This document shows positions 37,398-48,270 of a stretch of DNA of 64,000 bases, in pieces. The stretch is from an uncultured Burkholderiaceae bacterium (GTDB lineage: Bacteria; Pseudomonadota; Gammaproteobacteria; Burkholderiales; Burkholderiaceae_B), in contig CAKSZL010000005.1 of assembly GCA_934525625.1 (NCBI GenBank), positions 62,001 through 126,000 on the forward strand. Direction: 5' to 3'. The first letter of the stretch is position 1, and every line of letters begins with the position of its first letter. The notes under the pieces were generated by a model. The model did not search any database and was not told the DNA's origin. It saw only the letters and a program-made list of their open reading frames with translations. Made by a program: the position numbers and the translations under genes.

Positions 37398-38978
37398 TTA
37401 GTCGGCCGAGCCGGTTTCGTCGTCTTCGGTATGCGGACGACGCTCGATATCGACCGATGCGATGCGGCGGCCCTCCAGCCGCCCGACGGTGAAACCGAAG
37501 GTGGCATGGGGCTGCGCCAGCTCGCAATGGTCGCCCACCGCCGGCAGGTGCCCGAAGCGTTCGAGCAGGTAGCCGGCCATGGTGGAATAGTCTTCGTCCT
37601 CGTCCACCAGGCCGTCGGTGTTGAGCACCTGTTCCAGGTGGTGCAGGTCGGCCGCGCCGTCCACGCGCCAATGGTGTTCGTCCAGCGCGACGATGTCCGG
37701 CGTTTCGTCTTCGTCGGGGAACTCGCCCGCGATGGCCTCGAAAACATCTATCGGCGTGACGATGCCTTCGATGGCGCCGAATTCGTCCGCCACCAGCACC
37801 AGTTGACCGCGCGCGCGCTTGAGCGTTTCCATGACGTGCAGAATTTCGATGGAGTCATGCACGATGATGGGGTCGCGTAGCCGCGACAGGCGGATGGCGC
37901 CGTGGGTGATCAGGTCGGCGATCATTTCCTTGGCGCGGCCTATGCCTATGACTTCGTCCAGCGAGCCGCGGCACACCGGGAAGAAACTGTGCGGCGCCTT
38001 GGTGATTTTTTGCCGCAGCGCCTGGGGGTCGTCATCCAGGTTGAGCCAGGTGACGTCGTTGCGCGGCGTCATGATGGAATGGATGCTGCGGTCGGCCAGC
38101 GTCAGCACGCCGCTGACCATATTGCGCTCGGTGTCGCCGAACACCTGCTCGGGCGTGTCGTTGGAGCTGACGGCGACGTCGGACTCGGCCGCCGTCAGCG
38201 GGCGCTTGCCCAGCATGCGCATGATGCCCTCGGCGGTGCGCTCGCGCATGGGGCGGCGCGCCTCGACCTTGCGCATATTGCGCCGGGCCACCTGGTTCAG
38301 GGCTTCGATCAGCACCGAGAAGCCGATGGCCGCGTACAGATAGCCCTTGGGCACGTGGAAGCCGAAGCCTTCGGCCACCAGCGAAAAGCCGATCATCAGC
38401 AGGAAGCACAGGCACAGCACCACGACGGTGGGATGCGCGTTGACGAACTTGGTGAGCGGCTTGGACGCGAACAGCATGACGCCCATGGCGATGACCACGG
38501 CGGCCATCATGATGGGCAGATGCTCGACCATGCCCACCGCCGTGATGACGGCATCGATGGAGAACACGGCGTCCAGGATGACGATTTGCGTGACGATGAT
38601 GCCGAAGCTGGCATGCAGCCTGTCGCCCGAACCGTGATGCGTGCGGCCTTCTATGCGCTCGTGCAGTTCGAGCGTGCCCTTGAACAGCAGGAAGAAGCCG
38701 CCGACGATGAGGATGAGGTCGCGCCCGGAAAAATCGATGGGCCCCAGGAACAGGATGGGCGTGGTCAGCTTGATGAGCCACGACATCACCGTCAGCAAGG
38801 CCAGGCGCATGATCAGCGCCAGCGACAGCCCCAGCACGCGCGCGCGGTCGCGCAGCTTGGGCGGCAGCTTCTCGACCAGAATCGCAATGAAGATGAGGTT
38901 GTCTATCCCCAGTACGACTTCGAGGATGATCAGCGTGAAAAGCCCCACCCAGGAGGCGGGTTCCATCATCCATTCCAT
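37398..38978 (-). CDS. TerC-family membrane protein fused to CBS and CorC/HlyC domains
   Basis: The 526-residue protein has an N-terminal TerC domain with about seven helices (residues 10-235; the acidic LGIDNLIFI and FSIDAVITAVG are typical), a CBS pair (about 300-430) that would bind adenine nucleotides, and a C-terminal CorC_HlyC transporter-associated domain. This is the YoaE/YegH architecture, thought to handle divalent metals during export. The substrate here is not shown by the sequence. Confidence 0.88.
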   Translation of the reverse strand: MEWMMEPASWVGLFTLIILEVVLGIDNLIFIAILVEKLPPKLRDRARVLGLSLALIMRLALLTVMSWLIKLTTPILFLGPIDFSGRDLILIVGGFFLLFKGTLELHERIEGRTHHGSGDRLHASFGIIVTQIVILDAVFSIDAVITAVGMVEHLPIMMAAVVIAMGVMLFASKPLTKFVNAHPTVVVLCLCFLLMIGFSLVAEGFGFHVPKGYLYAAIGFSVLIEALNQVARRNMRKVEARRPMRERTAEGIMRMLGKRPLTAAESDVAVSSNDTPEQVFGDTERNMVSGVLTLADRSIHSIMTPRNDVTWLNLDDDPQALRQKITKAPHSFFPVCRGSLDEVIGIGRAKEMIADLITHGAIRLSRLRDPIIVHDSIEILHVMETLKRARGQLVLVADEFGAIEGIVTPIDVFEAIAGEFPDEDETPDIVALDEHHWRVDGAADLHHLEQVLNTDGLVDEDEDYSTMAGYLLERFGHLPAVGDHCELAQPHATFGFTVGRLEGRRIASVDIERRPHTEDDETGSAD

Positions 38979-39090
38979 GAAGCGGACTCCTGTGAAACGG
39001 CGGGAACCGGGGTATGCGCTGCAAGGACGCGCGGTTTATGCGCGTCCGGACTTGACTCTTCGTCCATGGTTCTCATCAAGATTGGAATCA

Positions 39091-39882
39091 TCAAGATTGG
39101 AAATAACCCAGCATCTGGGCAAGTATTTTGGGGCTGCCGGCCAGCACCTGGCCGGATTTCAGCCAATCTTGCTCGCCGCTGAAATCGGTGACCAGACCGC
39201 CCGCCTCGACCACCAGCAGGGTGCCGGCGGCCAGGTCCCAGGCCTTGAGGCGGGTGCCGCAAAAGCCGTCGAAGCGGCCGCAGGCCACGTAGGCCAGGTC
39301 GAGCACGCAGGCGCCGATGCGGCGCGCGCTGGCGCAATCGGACAGCATCTGGCCGAAGGCCCCCGACGTGGCGGCGCCGCTGGCCGAACCCGGCACGTGG
39401 GCGCCGATGAGCGCGTCATGGTAGCGCGACTGGCCGGAAACGCGGATGCGGCGGTCGTTGAGGAAGGCCCCGCCGCCGCGGCTGGCGGTGAACAGCTCGT
39501 TGCGGGTGGGGTCGTAGATGACGGCCTGCTCGGCCTGCCCCCGGTGCAGCAGCGCGATGGACACCGCATAGGCCGGAAAGCCGTGGATGAAATTGGTGGT
39601 GCCATCGAGCGGGTCGATGACCCACTGGTATTCGGGTACTTCGCCTTCTTGCTGGCCCGGCGCATCGTGCACGCCGGTTTCCTCGCCCAGGAAGCCGTGG
39701 TCGGGGTAGGCCGTGCGCAGGACGTCGATGACGGCCGCTTCAACCGCCTGGTCGACTTCCGTGACATAATCGCTGGGGCCTTTTCTGGCCACATGCAGCC
39801 GCTCCAGGTCGAGGCTGGCGCGGTTGATGATGGTGCCTGCACGGCGGGCCGCCTTGATGGCGGTATTGAGCATGGGATGCAT
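39091..39882 (-). CDS. suhB: inositol-1-monophosphatase family protein
   Basis: The 263-residue phosphatase matches SuhB, which hydrolyses inositol monophosphate and in enterics also acts with the Nus factors in rRNA antitermination. It has LGEETG, the metal-binding WVIDPLDGTTNFIHGFPAYAVSIAL, and CVLDLAYVACGRFDGF plus WDLAAGTLLVVEAGG. The gene is divergent from trmJ across 123 bases, a conserved suhB-trmJ neighbourhood. Confidence 0.92.
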   Translation of the reverse strand: MHPMLNTAIKAARRAGTIINRASLDLERLHVARKGPSDYVTEVDQAVEAAVIDVLRTAYPDHGFLGEETGVHDAPGQQEGEVPEYQWVIDPLDGTTNFIHGFPAYAVSIALLHRGQAEQAVIYDPTRNELFTASRGGGAFLNDRRIRVSGQSRYHDALIGAHVPGSASGAATSGAFGQMLSDCASARRIGACVLDLAYVACGRFDGFCGTRLKAWDLAAGTLLVVEAGGLVTDFSGEQDWLKSGQVLAGSPKILAQMLGYFQS

Positions 39883-40005
39883 ACGGTTCCGTCAATAACA
39901 ATTCCGGCACTCACGACGGCGAAAGCCGGCATGGGCATGCCGCAGGGCAGCGATGCCCGAGAGTGGCCAGGCGCTATTTTAAATGACGCGACGCATATTC
40001 CCGAA

Positions 40006-40797
40006 ATGAGCCATATTGACACGCCTTCGTTCGAAAACATTCTCTTCGTCATGCACCGGCCCAGCCATCCCGGCAACGTCGGCGCCGCCGCGCGCGCCCT
40101 GAAAACCATGGGCTTTCACCGCCTGGCGCTGGTGGCGCCGCGCGACCCCGAGGTGTTGCGCAACCCCGAGGCGGTGGCGCTGTCCAGCGGCGCCGCGGAC
40201 GTGCTCGAACAGGCGCAGTGCTTCGATACGCTGGCCCAGGCCCTGGCCGGCGCCACGCTGACCCTAGCCCTGACCGCCAGGCCGCGCGATCTGGGCCCGC
40301 CCTGCTGCGACATCCGCCAGGCCGCCGCGCTGGGCCAGGCGCACTTGAGCGCCGACGCGGGCAATCGCGTGGCGATCGTGCTGGGCACCGAGCGCACCGG
40401 CTTGTCGAACGAGGACATCGCGCTGTGCCAGCGCGTTTGCCACATTCCGGCCAACCCCGAATACAGCTCGCTCAACGTGGCCCAGGCCCTGCAGCTGGCC
40501 GCGTGGGAACTGCGCTACGCCCTGCTGGCCCCTGGCGAACAGCCTCTGCTGCCCGCCACCGGCAAGGCCGAAATCCCCGCCGGCAGCCTGCCCGCCAGCC
40601 ATCAGCAGGTACAGGACCTGATCACTCATTGGGAGCAGGCGCTGGAGGCGGTCGGTTTTCTGGACCCGGCCCACCCCAAGAAGCTGATGCTGCGCATGCG
40701 GCACCTGCTGGGCCGCACCGACCTGACGCGCGACGAAACCGACATGCTGCGCGGCGTATGCACCGCGATGATCAAGACCGCGCGGTCTCCGATTTAG
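40006..40797 (+). CDS. trmJ: tRNA (cytidine/uridine-32-2'-O)-methyltransferase
   Basis: The 263-residue SPOUT enzyme methylates the ribose of nucleotide 32 in tRNA. SpoU motifs are clear: RPSHPGNVGAAARALKTMG with catalytic Arg, IVLGTERTGLSNED, and the knot IPANPEYSSLNVAQALQLAAWEL. The ATG at 40006 (MSHIDTPSF) gives normal length; the open frame upstream is antisense to suhB. It overlaps the convergent mechanosensitive channel gene by 26 bases at the 3' end. Confidence 0.94.
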   Translation: MSHIDTPSFENILFVMHRPSHPGNVGAAARALKTMGFHRLALVAPRDPEVLRNPEAVALSSGAADVLEQAQCFDTLAQALAGATLTLALTARPRDLGPPCCDIRQAAALGQAHLSADAGNRVAIVLGTERTGLSNEDIALCQRVCHIPANPEYSSLNVAQALQLAAWELRYALLAPGEQPLLPATGKAEIPAGSLPASHQQVQDLITHWEQALEAVGFLDPAHPKKLMLRMRHLLGRTDLTRDETDMLRGVCTAMIKTARSPI

Positions 40798-41569
40798 GCA
40801 GCGTCAGGCCCGCCTCGCGCAGCGCTTGCGGCGCGTCGCGCTGCAGGTCGTTGAGCAAGGCGCTGTAGTTGCCGGACAGCGCCCAGGCGCGCAGGCCAAG
40901 TACCGCGCTGTCCAGGCGGTTTTCCACCACCCACGCGTCGGGCGCGGGAATCTCCAGCGTATGCGGGTGCCTGGCCGCCAGCGCGCGCAAAGCCTGCAAA
41001 CCGGTATCCAGGTCGTCCTGATTGAGCACCGTCAGGCGCACTTCGGCCCGCCGCGTGCCGTTGCGGCTGTAGTTGACGATGGCATTGCCCCAGACCAGCC
41101 CGTTGGGCAGCGTGATGTAGGTGCCGTCGGCCTGGCGCAGGCGACACAGGAACAGGCCGACTTCCTCGACCGTGCCGTCCGCCTTGCCGACGATGGAGAT
41201 GCTTTCGCCGGCCCGCAGGGGGCGCAGCACCAGCAGCATGATACCGGCTGCAATGTTTTGCAGGGTATTTTGCAGCGCCAGGCCGACGGCCAGGCCCGCC
41301 GCACCCAGTATGGCGATGATGCTGGTGGTCTGTACGCCCAGCCGGGCCAGCGCGGCTACCACGGCGACGATGCGTATGGCCCATACCGAGACGGTAAGCG
41401 CCATGGGCACGACGGTGGGGTCCAGCCCCCTGGAGCGCTGCGCCACGCGGCGCACCATGCGCGCCACGATGCGCGAGACCAGCCAACCGCCGATCAGAAT
41501 CAGCGCGGCCACGATCAGGTCCAGCACCAGACCTTCGAGACGCGGAAGCCACAACTGCCAGTCCATCAT
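40772..41569 (-). CDS. small mechanosensitive channel (MscS family)
   Basis: The 265-residue membrane protein has three helices in the first 110 residues, the pore-lining helix near IAILGAAGLAVGLALQNTLQNIAAGIMLL, and the beta domain starting PLRAGESISIVG, then NGLVWGNAIVNYSRNGTRR. This is the minimal MscS architecture that opens on membrane tension to release osmolytes. It is convergent with trmJ and divergent from the phosphodiesterase gene. Confidence 0.93.
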   Translation of the reverse strand: MMDWQLWLPRLEGLVLDLIVAALILIGGWLVSRIVARMVRRVAQRSRGLDPTVVPMALTVSVWAIRIVAVVAALARLGVQTTSIIAILGAAGLAVGLALQNTLQNIAAGIMLLVLRPLRAGESISIVGKADGTVEEVGLFLCRLRQADGTYITLPNGLVWGNAIVNYSRNGTRRAEVRLTVLNQDDLDTGLQALRALAARHPHTLEIPAPDAWVVENRLDSAVLGLRAWALSGNYSALLNDLQRDAPQALREAGLTLPKSETARS

Positions 41570-41701
41570 GCCATTCGTCTCCGTTAAACTCGCAGGTGAC
41601 TCTGCTTGGTGGAAATAATTCCATCAAAAGACGTAATTATCGCCATATTTTTTTGTATGATCCTGTATCCCGAAACTCGGGGGGAGAGGAGAACCTGGAC
41701 A

Positions 41702-44599
41702 ATGCCGCTTAGCCGCCCACCTTTCAACAGCATATACACGCGGATGTTCGTCGTGATATGCGCTGCGGTGGCGCCGACTTTCATCGGCCTATGCGTCTAT
41801 CTGTTCCAACAGCACGATTATCTCATCGAACTGACCCGCAACAACGCTCAACATCTGGTCAGGCTGATCGCGCAGGAAGAACGGCAGCTGCTGTATCGTA
41901 CCGAAAGCATACTGCGCACCACCTACCTGGCCGGCGCCGTCAAAGACAAAAACAAGGCCGAGTGCAGCAAGTACTTGGCCGCTTTGCTGACGCAACACCC
42001 CGGCTACCGCAACTTCGGCGTCGTATCGCCTGCGGGCGAATTGCTGTGCTCCGGCATACCGTCCGTCGAGATGGACCTGAACGACAGAGCCTATATGCGG
42101 CAGGCCGGCGCCGAGCCCGGCATCGTCATCAGCCAGTTCCTCATCGGCAAAATAACGCACCGGCCCGTCATCATCGTGGCCCTGGGCTTTCGCAGCGAAA
42201 ACGACGAACTCCAGGCCATTCTGTACGCCTCCATGGACGTCTCCATGCTGGGCCAGGGAAGCACGCTGCGCACCCTGCCCCCCGAAGCCAGGCTGGACAT
42301 CCTGGACCGCAACGGCGTCATCCTGCGTTCAATTCCCGACATCGGCCATACCGGCCAGCCCTTTTCCGAGAAAAAGCTGGCCGACCAACTGGCCCAGCAC
42401 CGCCATGGCGGCAGCCTGATCCACGAGCAGGGAAACGGCAAATGGCTGGTCAGCTACGAACCCGCCGGCCCCGCGCACGACCCCAACGCCATCACCGTCA
42501 TCTACCGCCACCCCACCGACGCCATCTTCGTGGACGTGAACCGGGCGTTCTGGATGGGCTGCCTGCTGACCACGCTGCTCACTTTCGTCGCCGTGGCGCT
42601 GGGCTGGCTGGGCACGCAAGGCGTCGTCGGGCGACCGCTCAAGAAACTGACCGAAGCCGCGCGCCAGTTGGCGCAGCGGCGCTTCGACACGCGCATCGCC
42701 CATACGCTGAACAGCCGGGAATTCAATGAAATCGGCCGCCGCTTCGACGAGATGGCGCAGGAGCTCGAACGCCAGGAACACCAATGGGCGCTGTCCATAG
42801 ACCGCCAGCGCGGCCAGAACCGCATCTTGCGCATGATCGCGCAAAACCTGTCGCTGGACGCCACGCTGAACGCCCTGACCCAGTTGCTGCACAGCCTGTC
42901 GGGCAGCAGCAGCGCCTGTATCATCCTGCTGGACGCCAGCGGCAAGCGTATCGAAAGCTGCATCGCCCCCACCCTGCCGGATTCCTTTCTGGGCCCGATG
43001 AAGCAGCGCATCACGGATTGGCGCGTCAGCCCCTTCGAGTCCGTCATCAGCCGCCGCCAACTGGTGGTCATTCCCGACATTTCCAGCGACCCGTGCTGGC
43101 AGCCGTACAAACAGCTGGCGCGCCAGCACCAGTTGAATTCATGCTGGATGCACCCCATTCTGGCGCCGGACGGCCACATTCTAGGCGCCCTGACGGTGTA
43201 TCGCCCCAACCCGCACATTCCCGACTCGGAAGACCTGCGCCTGAGCGAAATGGTGACCGAGCTGGCCTCCATGGCCATCGAACACCGCCGCCAATACGAC
43301 GCGCTGCGCTATCAGTCGCGCTACGACCCGCTCACCGGCCTGATCAACCGCAACGTGCTCGACCGCCACCTGAAGCACGCCGTGCGCCAGGCCAGCAAAA
43401 ACAGCACCCGCCTGTTCGTGCTGCTGGTCGACCTGGACGGCTTCAAGGAAATCAACCTGACCCTGGGCCACCACGTGGGCGACGAACTGCTGCGCCAAGT
43501 GGCGCAGCGCATTCAGTCGCTGTACGGCAGCATCAGCGACGTGGCCCGCTCGGGCAGCAACGAATTTGCGCTGCTGCTGCCCGAACCCAGTTCGCAAACG
43601 CCCATAGACGACATCGTCAAGGCGCTGCTGGAGGAAATCCGCCGCCCGTTCATGCTGGACGGCGTGCAGGTCAGCATCAGCGCCAGCATCGGCATCGCCA
43701 TCTACCCGGAGTCCAGCAGCGAACCCACCGACCTGCTGCGCCACGCCGACAGCGCCATGCAACTGGCCAAGCAGGAGGGCCGCGGCCACGCCTTCTACAA
43801 GCCCGCCAAGCGCGCCGAGTCTACCCGCATCCTGCTGCTGTCGGAACTGCGCAATGCCTTGAACCACAATCAGTTCATCCTGCACTACCAGCCCAAGATC
43901 CACCTGCCCGACGGCCGCGTCACCGGCTTCGAGGCGCTGCTGCGCTGGCGCCATCCCGAGCACGGCCTGATGCCGCCCGCCGAGTTCATCACCGCCATCG
44001 AGTTCAGCGACCTGATCCATCCGGTAACCCTGCTGGTGCTGGAAACCGCCATCGAGCAATGCAAGGCCTGGCAGCGCCAGGGCTACGACATCAACATCGC
44101 CGTCAATATTTCCGCGCGCAATCTGGTCAATGCCGAGTTGCCCGAGCGTATACGCGAGATTCTGACGCGCCACCGCCTGACGCCCGACCGCCTGGAGCTG
44201 GAGATTACCGAAAGCGCCATCATGAAAGACCCGGGCCGCGCGCTGGACGTGCTCGACCGCATCCACCAGATCGGCGTGCGCATCGCCATCGACGATTTCG
44301 GCACAGGGCATTCTTCGCTGGCTTACTTACAGAAGCTGCCGGTGGATAACTTGAAGGTGGACCGCTCTTTCATCAAAGAGATGCTGCAAAGCAACGAAAC
44401 GCTGACGATCGTGACGTCCATTATTGCGCTGGCGCATTACCTGCAGATCCACGTTACCGCCGAGGGCGTCGAGAACCACGACATCCTGCGCCGGGTCAGC
44501 CGGATGCGCTGCGATTACGCCCAGGGCTACCATATCGCCCGCCCGATGTCGGCGGAGGAAGCCGGGGCCTGGCTGGACAAGCATTTGCCGAAAGCGTGA
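41702..44599 (+). CDS. membrane GAF-GGDEF-EAL protein, probable cyclic-di-GMP phosphodiesterase
   Basis: The 965-residue protein has a first membrane helix (about 18-38), a periplasmic sensor region, a second helix (about 277-297), HAMP (about 300-355), GAF (about 390-530), GGDEF (about 540-700) and EAL (about 715-960). The GGDEF signature is degenerate: SGSNEF replaces GGDEF, so cyclase activity is unlikely. The EAL domain is intact (FEALLRW, ITESAIMKDP, IDDFGTGHSS), pointing to cyclic-di-GMP hydrolysis. The start at 41702 avoids the membrane-free upstream extension. The intact EAL and degenerate GGDEF suggest an allosteric GTP-sensing role, which is known in the family but untested here. 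Confidence 0.92.
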   Translation: MPLSRPPFNSIYTRMFVVICAAVAPTFIGLCVYLFQQHDYLIELTRNNAQHLVRLIAQEERQLLYRTESILRTTYLAGAVKDKNKAECSKYLAALLTQHPGYRNFGVVSPAGELLCSGIPSVEMDLNDRAYMRQAGAEPGIVISQFLIGKITHRPVIIVALGFRSENDELQAILYASMDVSMLGQGSTLRTLPPEARLDILDRNGVILRSIPDIGHTGQPFSEKKLADQLAQHRHGGSLIHEQGNGKWLVSYEPAGPAHDPNAITVIYRHPTDAIFVDVNRAFWMGCLLTTLLTFVAVALGWLGTQGVVGRPLKKLTEAARQLAQRRFDTRIAHTLNSREFNEIGRRFDEMAQELERQEHQWALSIDRQRGQNRILRMIAQNLSLDATLNALTQLLHSLSGSSSACIILLDASGKRIESCIAPTLPDSFLGPMKQRITDWRVSPFESVISRRQLVVIPDISSDPCWQPYKQLARQHQLNSCWMHPILAPDGHILGALTVYRPNPHIPDSEDLRLSEMVTELASMAIEHRRQYDALRYQSRYDPLTGLINRNVLDRHLKHAVRQASKNSTRLFVLLVDLDGFKEINLTLGHHVGDELLRQVAQRIQSLYGSISDVARSGSNEFALLLPEPSSQTPIDDIVKALLEEIRRPFMLDGVQVSISASIGIAIYPESSSEPTDLLRHADSAMQLAKQEGRGHAFYKPAKRAESTRILLLSELRNALNHNQFILHYQPKIHLPDGRVTGFEALLRWRHPEHGLMPPAEFITAIEFSDLIHPVTLLVLETAIEQCKAWQRQGYDINIAVNISARNLVNAELPERIREILTRHRLTPDRLELEITESAIMKDPGRALDVLDRIHQIGVRIAIDDFGTGHSSLAYLQKLPVDNLKVDRSFIKEMLQSNETLTIVTSIIALAHYLQIHVTAEGVENHDILRRVSRMRCDYAQGYHIARPMSAEEAGAWLDKHLPKA

Positions 44600-44679
44600 A
44601 CCGCCCGCAGGCTATGCCGCTGCGCCCGTACTCAATGCAAAGTTGATTGGTGCGTCGGATTTTTCTGAGAGGCTCATGA

Positions 44680-44714
44680 AAAAGGGCTTCGCAATTTATT
44701 TGCGAAGCCCTTTT
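44680..44714. terminator. bidirectional Rho-independent terminator
   Basis: A 15-bp perfect stem at 44680-44694 and 44700-44714, with A-run on one side and T-run on the other, sits between the convergent phosphodiesterase and livF genes. It can stop transcription from both directions. Confidence 0.9.
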
Positions 44715-44737
44715 GACTGCCTAGGAACAGTGAACGA

Positions 44738-45440
<703 letters not shown>

Positions 45441-45448
<8 letters not shown>

Positions 45449-46193
45449 GCTCCGCCTCGCCCAAATAGACTTCCTTGACCCGTTGGTCCGTCGAGATTTC
45501 CGCCGGCGTGCCTTGCGTCAGCACCTTGCCGCCCACCAGCACCGTGATGGTTTCGGCAAAACGGAACACCAGCCCCATGTCGTGTTCGATGAACACGATG
45601 GTGACGTCGCGCGGCAGGTCGGAGATGACTTCGAACAGCTCGGCGCTGTCGCCGGAGGGAATGCCGGCGGCGGGTTCGTCCAGCAGCAGCACGCGCGGCT
45701 TGGTGGCCAAGGCCAGCGCGATCTCCACCAGACGCTGCTTGCCGTAAGGCAGGTTGCGCGTGAGGGTGTTGGCGTCGCGGTCGAGCTTGAGCGTGACCAG
45801 CAGCGCCATGGCTTCGTCTATGGCCGCTTTTTGCTGCTCGACCGTCTTGAACCAGGCGCGGAACAGGTTTTCGCGCTCGCTGATGGCCAGCACCACGGAT
45901 TCCAGTACGGTCAGGCCCAGGAACAGGGTGTTGATCTGGAAGGTGCGCGTCATGCCCAGCTTGACGCGCTCGTGCTGCGGCAGGCCGGTGATGTCGCGGT
46001 CGCCGAAGAATACCCGGCCCGACGTGGGCGCCAGCACGCCCGTCAACATGTTGATGAAAGTGGTCTTGCCCGCGCCGTTCGGGCCGATCAGCGCGTGGCG
46101 GCCGCCCGGCTCGAAGGTGAGGGAAACGTCGCTATTGGCCTTGAACGCGCCCCATTGCTTGCTCAGGCCTTCGGTACGCAAAGTGGTGTTCAT
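45441..46193 (-). CDS. branched-chain-type ABC transporter ATPase (LivG-like)
   Basis: The 250-residue ATPase is the LivG-type partner of the preceding LivF-type subunit. Walker A LIGPNGAGKTTFINMLTG, the signature NLPYGKQRLVEIALALATKPRVLLLDEPAAG and switch EHDMGLV are present. Four-base overlap with the LivM-like gene and eight-base overlap with the LivF-like gene show tight translational coupling. Confidence 0.9.
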
Positions 46194-47224
46194 GCTTGCT
46201 GCCCTCCGGTCAGGCGCGCCGCGCGCTGGCGGCGGCGTTCGCGGTAGTTGTCGATGGCGCCGAGAATACCGCCCCGGCCCAGCATGACGATGACCACCAG
46301 GAAGAAGCCTATCCAGAACTGCCAGTAGACGGGGTTGATGTTGGCGATCTGGTCTTGCGCGATCATGAAGACGATGGCGCCGATCAGCGCGCCGTAGAGA
46401 CGGCCGGTGCCGCCCAGCACGAGCACGATGAGCAGGTCGGCCGAACGGGTGAAGCCCAGGACGTCCAGGCCGACGAACTGCGTGGTCTGGGCCAGCAGCG
46501 CGCCGGCAACGCCGGCGATGGCCGCGCCCACGGTATAGACCACGACGAGGCGCCGGTTGACGTTGGCGCCGATGGCCGGCATGCGCTTGCCGCCTTCGCG
46601 TATGCCCACCAGGCTCAGGCCGAAGGTGGAACGCGTCATGCGGCGCACCAGGACGAACAGGACGAACAACACGGCGAAGCTATAGAAGAAAGCCGTCTTG
46701 CCTTGCAGGTCGAACTCGAAGATGCCCAGCAGTTTCCACATCTGGATGCCCCACAGGCCGTCGACCCCGCCGGTGATGAAGGCGGCTTTGTTGGCGACCT
46801 CGTACAGCATCAGGCAGATGCCCAGCGTGACCATCAGGCGGGTGAGCTCGTGGCCGCGTACGACCAGGAAGCTGGTAAGCCAGCCGAAGATGGCCGCCAC
46901 CACGGCGGCCGCGGCCAGGCCGGTGAGCGGCTCGCCCCAGCCATGCACGGACAGCAGGCCGGCGGTGTAGGCCCCCAGGCCGAAGAAGGCCGCATGGCCC
47001 AGCGACACGATGCCCGCATAGCCCAGGATGAGGTCGAGGGACAGCGCGAACAGGCCCAGGATCATGATCTGGCTGGCCAGCACCAAATAGCCTTCGAAGG
47101 CGAAATAGGCGGCGAACGGCATCAGCCAGAACAGGATTTCGAGCTTGCCCCAACGCGCGTTGGGCACCTTGGGCGCAGGCAGCGCCTGCGCGATGTTCAG
47201 GGAATTCAGGGACGGTTTGCTCAT
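46190..47224 (-). CDS. branched-chain-type ABC transporter permease (LivM-like)
   Basis: The 344-residue permease has about ten hydrophobic helices and the LivM motif region LGYAGIVSLGHAAFFGLGAYTAGLL and GGTGRLYGALIGAIVF. It pairs with the LivH-like permease. It overlaps both neighbours by four bases, so the whole transporter is read as one unit. Confidence 0.92.
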   Translation of the reverse strand: MSKPSLNSLNIAQALPAPKVPNARWGKLEILFWLMPFAAYFAFEGYLVLASQIMILGLFALSLDLILGYAGIVSLGHAAFFGLGAYTAGLLSVHGWGEPLTGLAAAAVVAAIFGWLTSFLVVRGHELTRLMVTLGICLMLYEVANKAAFITGGVDGLWGIQMWKLLGIFEFDLQGKTAFFYSFAVLFVLFVLVRRMTRSTFGLSLVGIREGGKRMPAIGANVNRRLVVVYTVGAAIAGVAGALLAQTTQFVGLDVLGFTRSADLLIVLVLGGTGRLYGALIGAIVFMIAQDQIANINPVYWQFWIGFFLVVIVMLGRGGILGAIDNYRERRRQRAARLTGGQQA

Positions 47225-48087
47225 GAGCGCCTCGCAATCAGTCCGGAGGGGAACAGCAGCAGCAGGATGACCATCATGCCGTAGATGACGAAAGCGCCGA
47301 CGTCGGGCACGTAGTATTTACCCGCCACGTCGAATACGCCCAGCAGCAGGGCCGCCACCAGCGGACCGCTGATGGTGCCCGCCCCGCCGACGGCCACGAC
47401 GATCAGGAAGTACACCATGTACTTGAGCGGGAAGGTGGGGTCCAGGCCCAGCACGTCGATGCCCAGGCCGCCGCCCAGGCCCGCCAGGCCGGAGCCGAGC
47501 GCGAAGGTCAGGCTGAACACGCGGTTGACGTTGATGCCCAGACCGGCCGAAGCCTGCTGGTTGTCGACCGAAGCGCGGATCTGCGCGCCGAAACGGGTGC
47601 GCTCGATGATGAGGAACAACGCCCCCGTAACCACCACCACGGTGGCGATGAGGAACAGGCGGTAGATGCCCAGACCGATGCCGAACACCTGGATCTGCCC
47701 GCGCAGCCAGGCCGGAATGTGCACCGGCTGCTGCGAGGGGCCCCAGATGTACGTGGCGCCGGCCACCACCATGAAGGTCAGGCCGATGGAAAACAGCACC
47801 TGGTCGAGCGGCTCGGCCTGGTACAGGCGGCGATACAGCGTGCGTTCGAGTATGAAGCCGGCCAGCGCGGCGCCGAGAAAGGCCAGGGGCAGCGTCGCCA
47901 GAAACGGCACGCCCATCTGGCGCATCAGCTCCACGCTGAGGTAGCCGCCCAGCAGCGCGAACGCGCCGTGCGCGAGGTTGACGAAGTTCATCAACCCCAT
48001 GGTGACCGACAAGCCCACGCTGATCAGGAACAGCAGGCTGCCGTAGGCGATGCCGTCGAAAATGACGCCGAGGAAGTTATGAAGCAT
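47221..48087 (-). CDS. branched-chain-type ABC transporter permease (LivH-like)
   Basis: The 288-residue permease has about eight helices and the LivH motif GLMNFVNLAHGAFALLGGYLS near residue 30 and VAVGGAGTISGPLVAALLLG near residue 230. It begins 261 bases after the substrate-binding-protein gene; a strong terminator-like hairpin in that gap probably lowers its expression relative to the binding protein. Confidence 0.92.
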   Translation of the reverse strand: MLHNFLGVIFDGIAYGSLLFLISVGLSVTMGLMNFVNLAHGAFALLGGYLSVELMRQMGVPFLATLPLAFLGAALAGFILERTLYRRLYQAEPLDQVLFSIGLTFMVVAGATYIWGPSQQPVHIPAWLRGQIQVFGIGLGIYRLFLIATVVVVTGALFLIIERTRFGAQIRASVDNQQASAGLGINVNRVFSLTFALGSGLAGLGGGLGIDVLGLDPTFPLKYMVYFLIVVAVGGAGTISGPLVAALLLGVFDVAGKYYVPDVGAFVIYGMMVILLLLFPSGLIARRS

Positions 48088-48270
48088 AGCGGTTTCTCCT
48101 GGGACGGAGGCGGAAAACCGTACGCATCGCGCCAGACGTAGCGGATGGTCTCACAGGTGGTTTCTCCCGTTTTATTGAATGGACGTATAAATTCTGGCTT
48201 GTCAGACGAAGCAGGGAGAACAGGCCTCTACCCGTAGTCGGGCAGGATACCTGATCTCCCTGTGCAGATC

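Noticed and set aside
38641..40005. Long in-frame extension upstream of trmJ giving a 718-residue protein
   Set aside because: The extra part is antisense to the TerC/CorC and suhB genes and does not look like protein; the SpoU domain starts at 40006.
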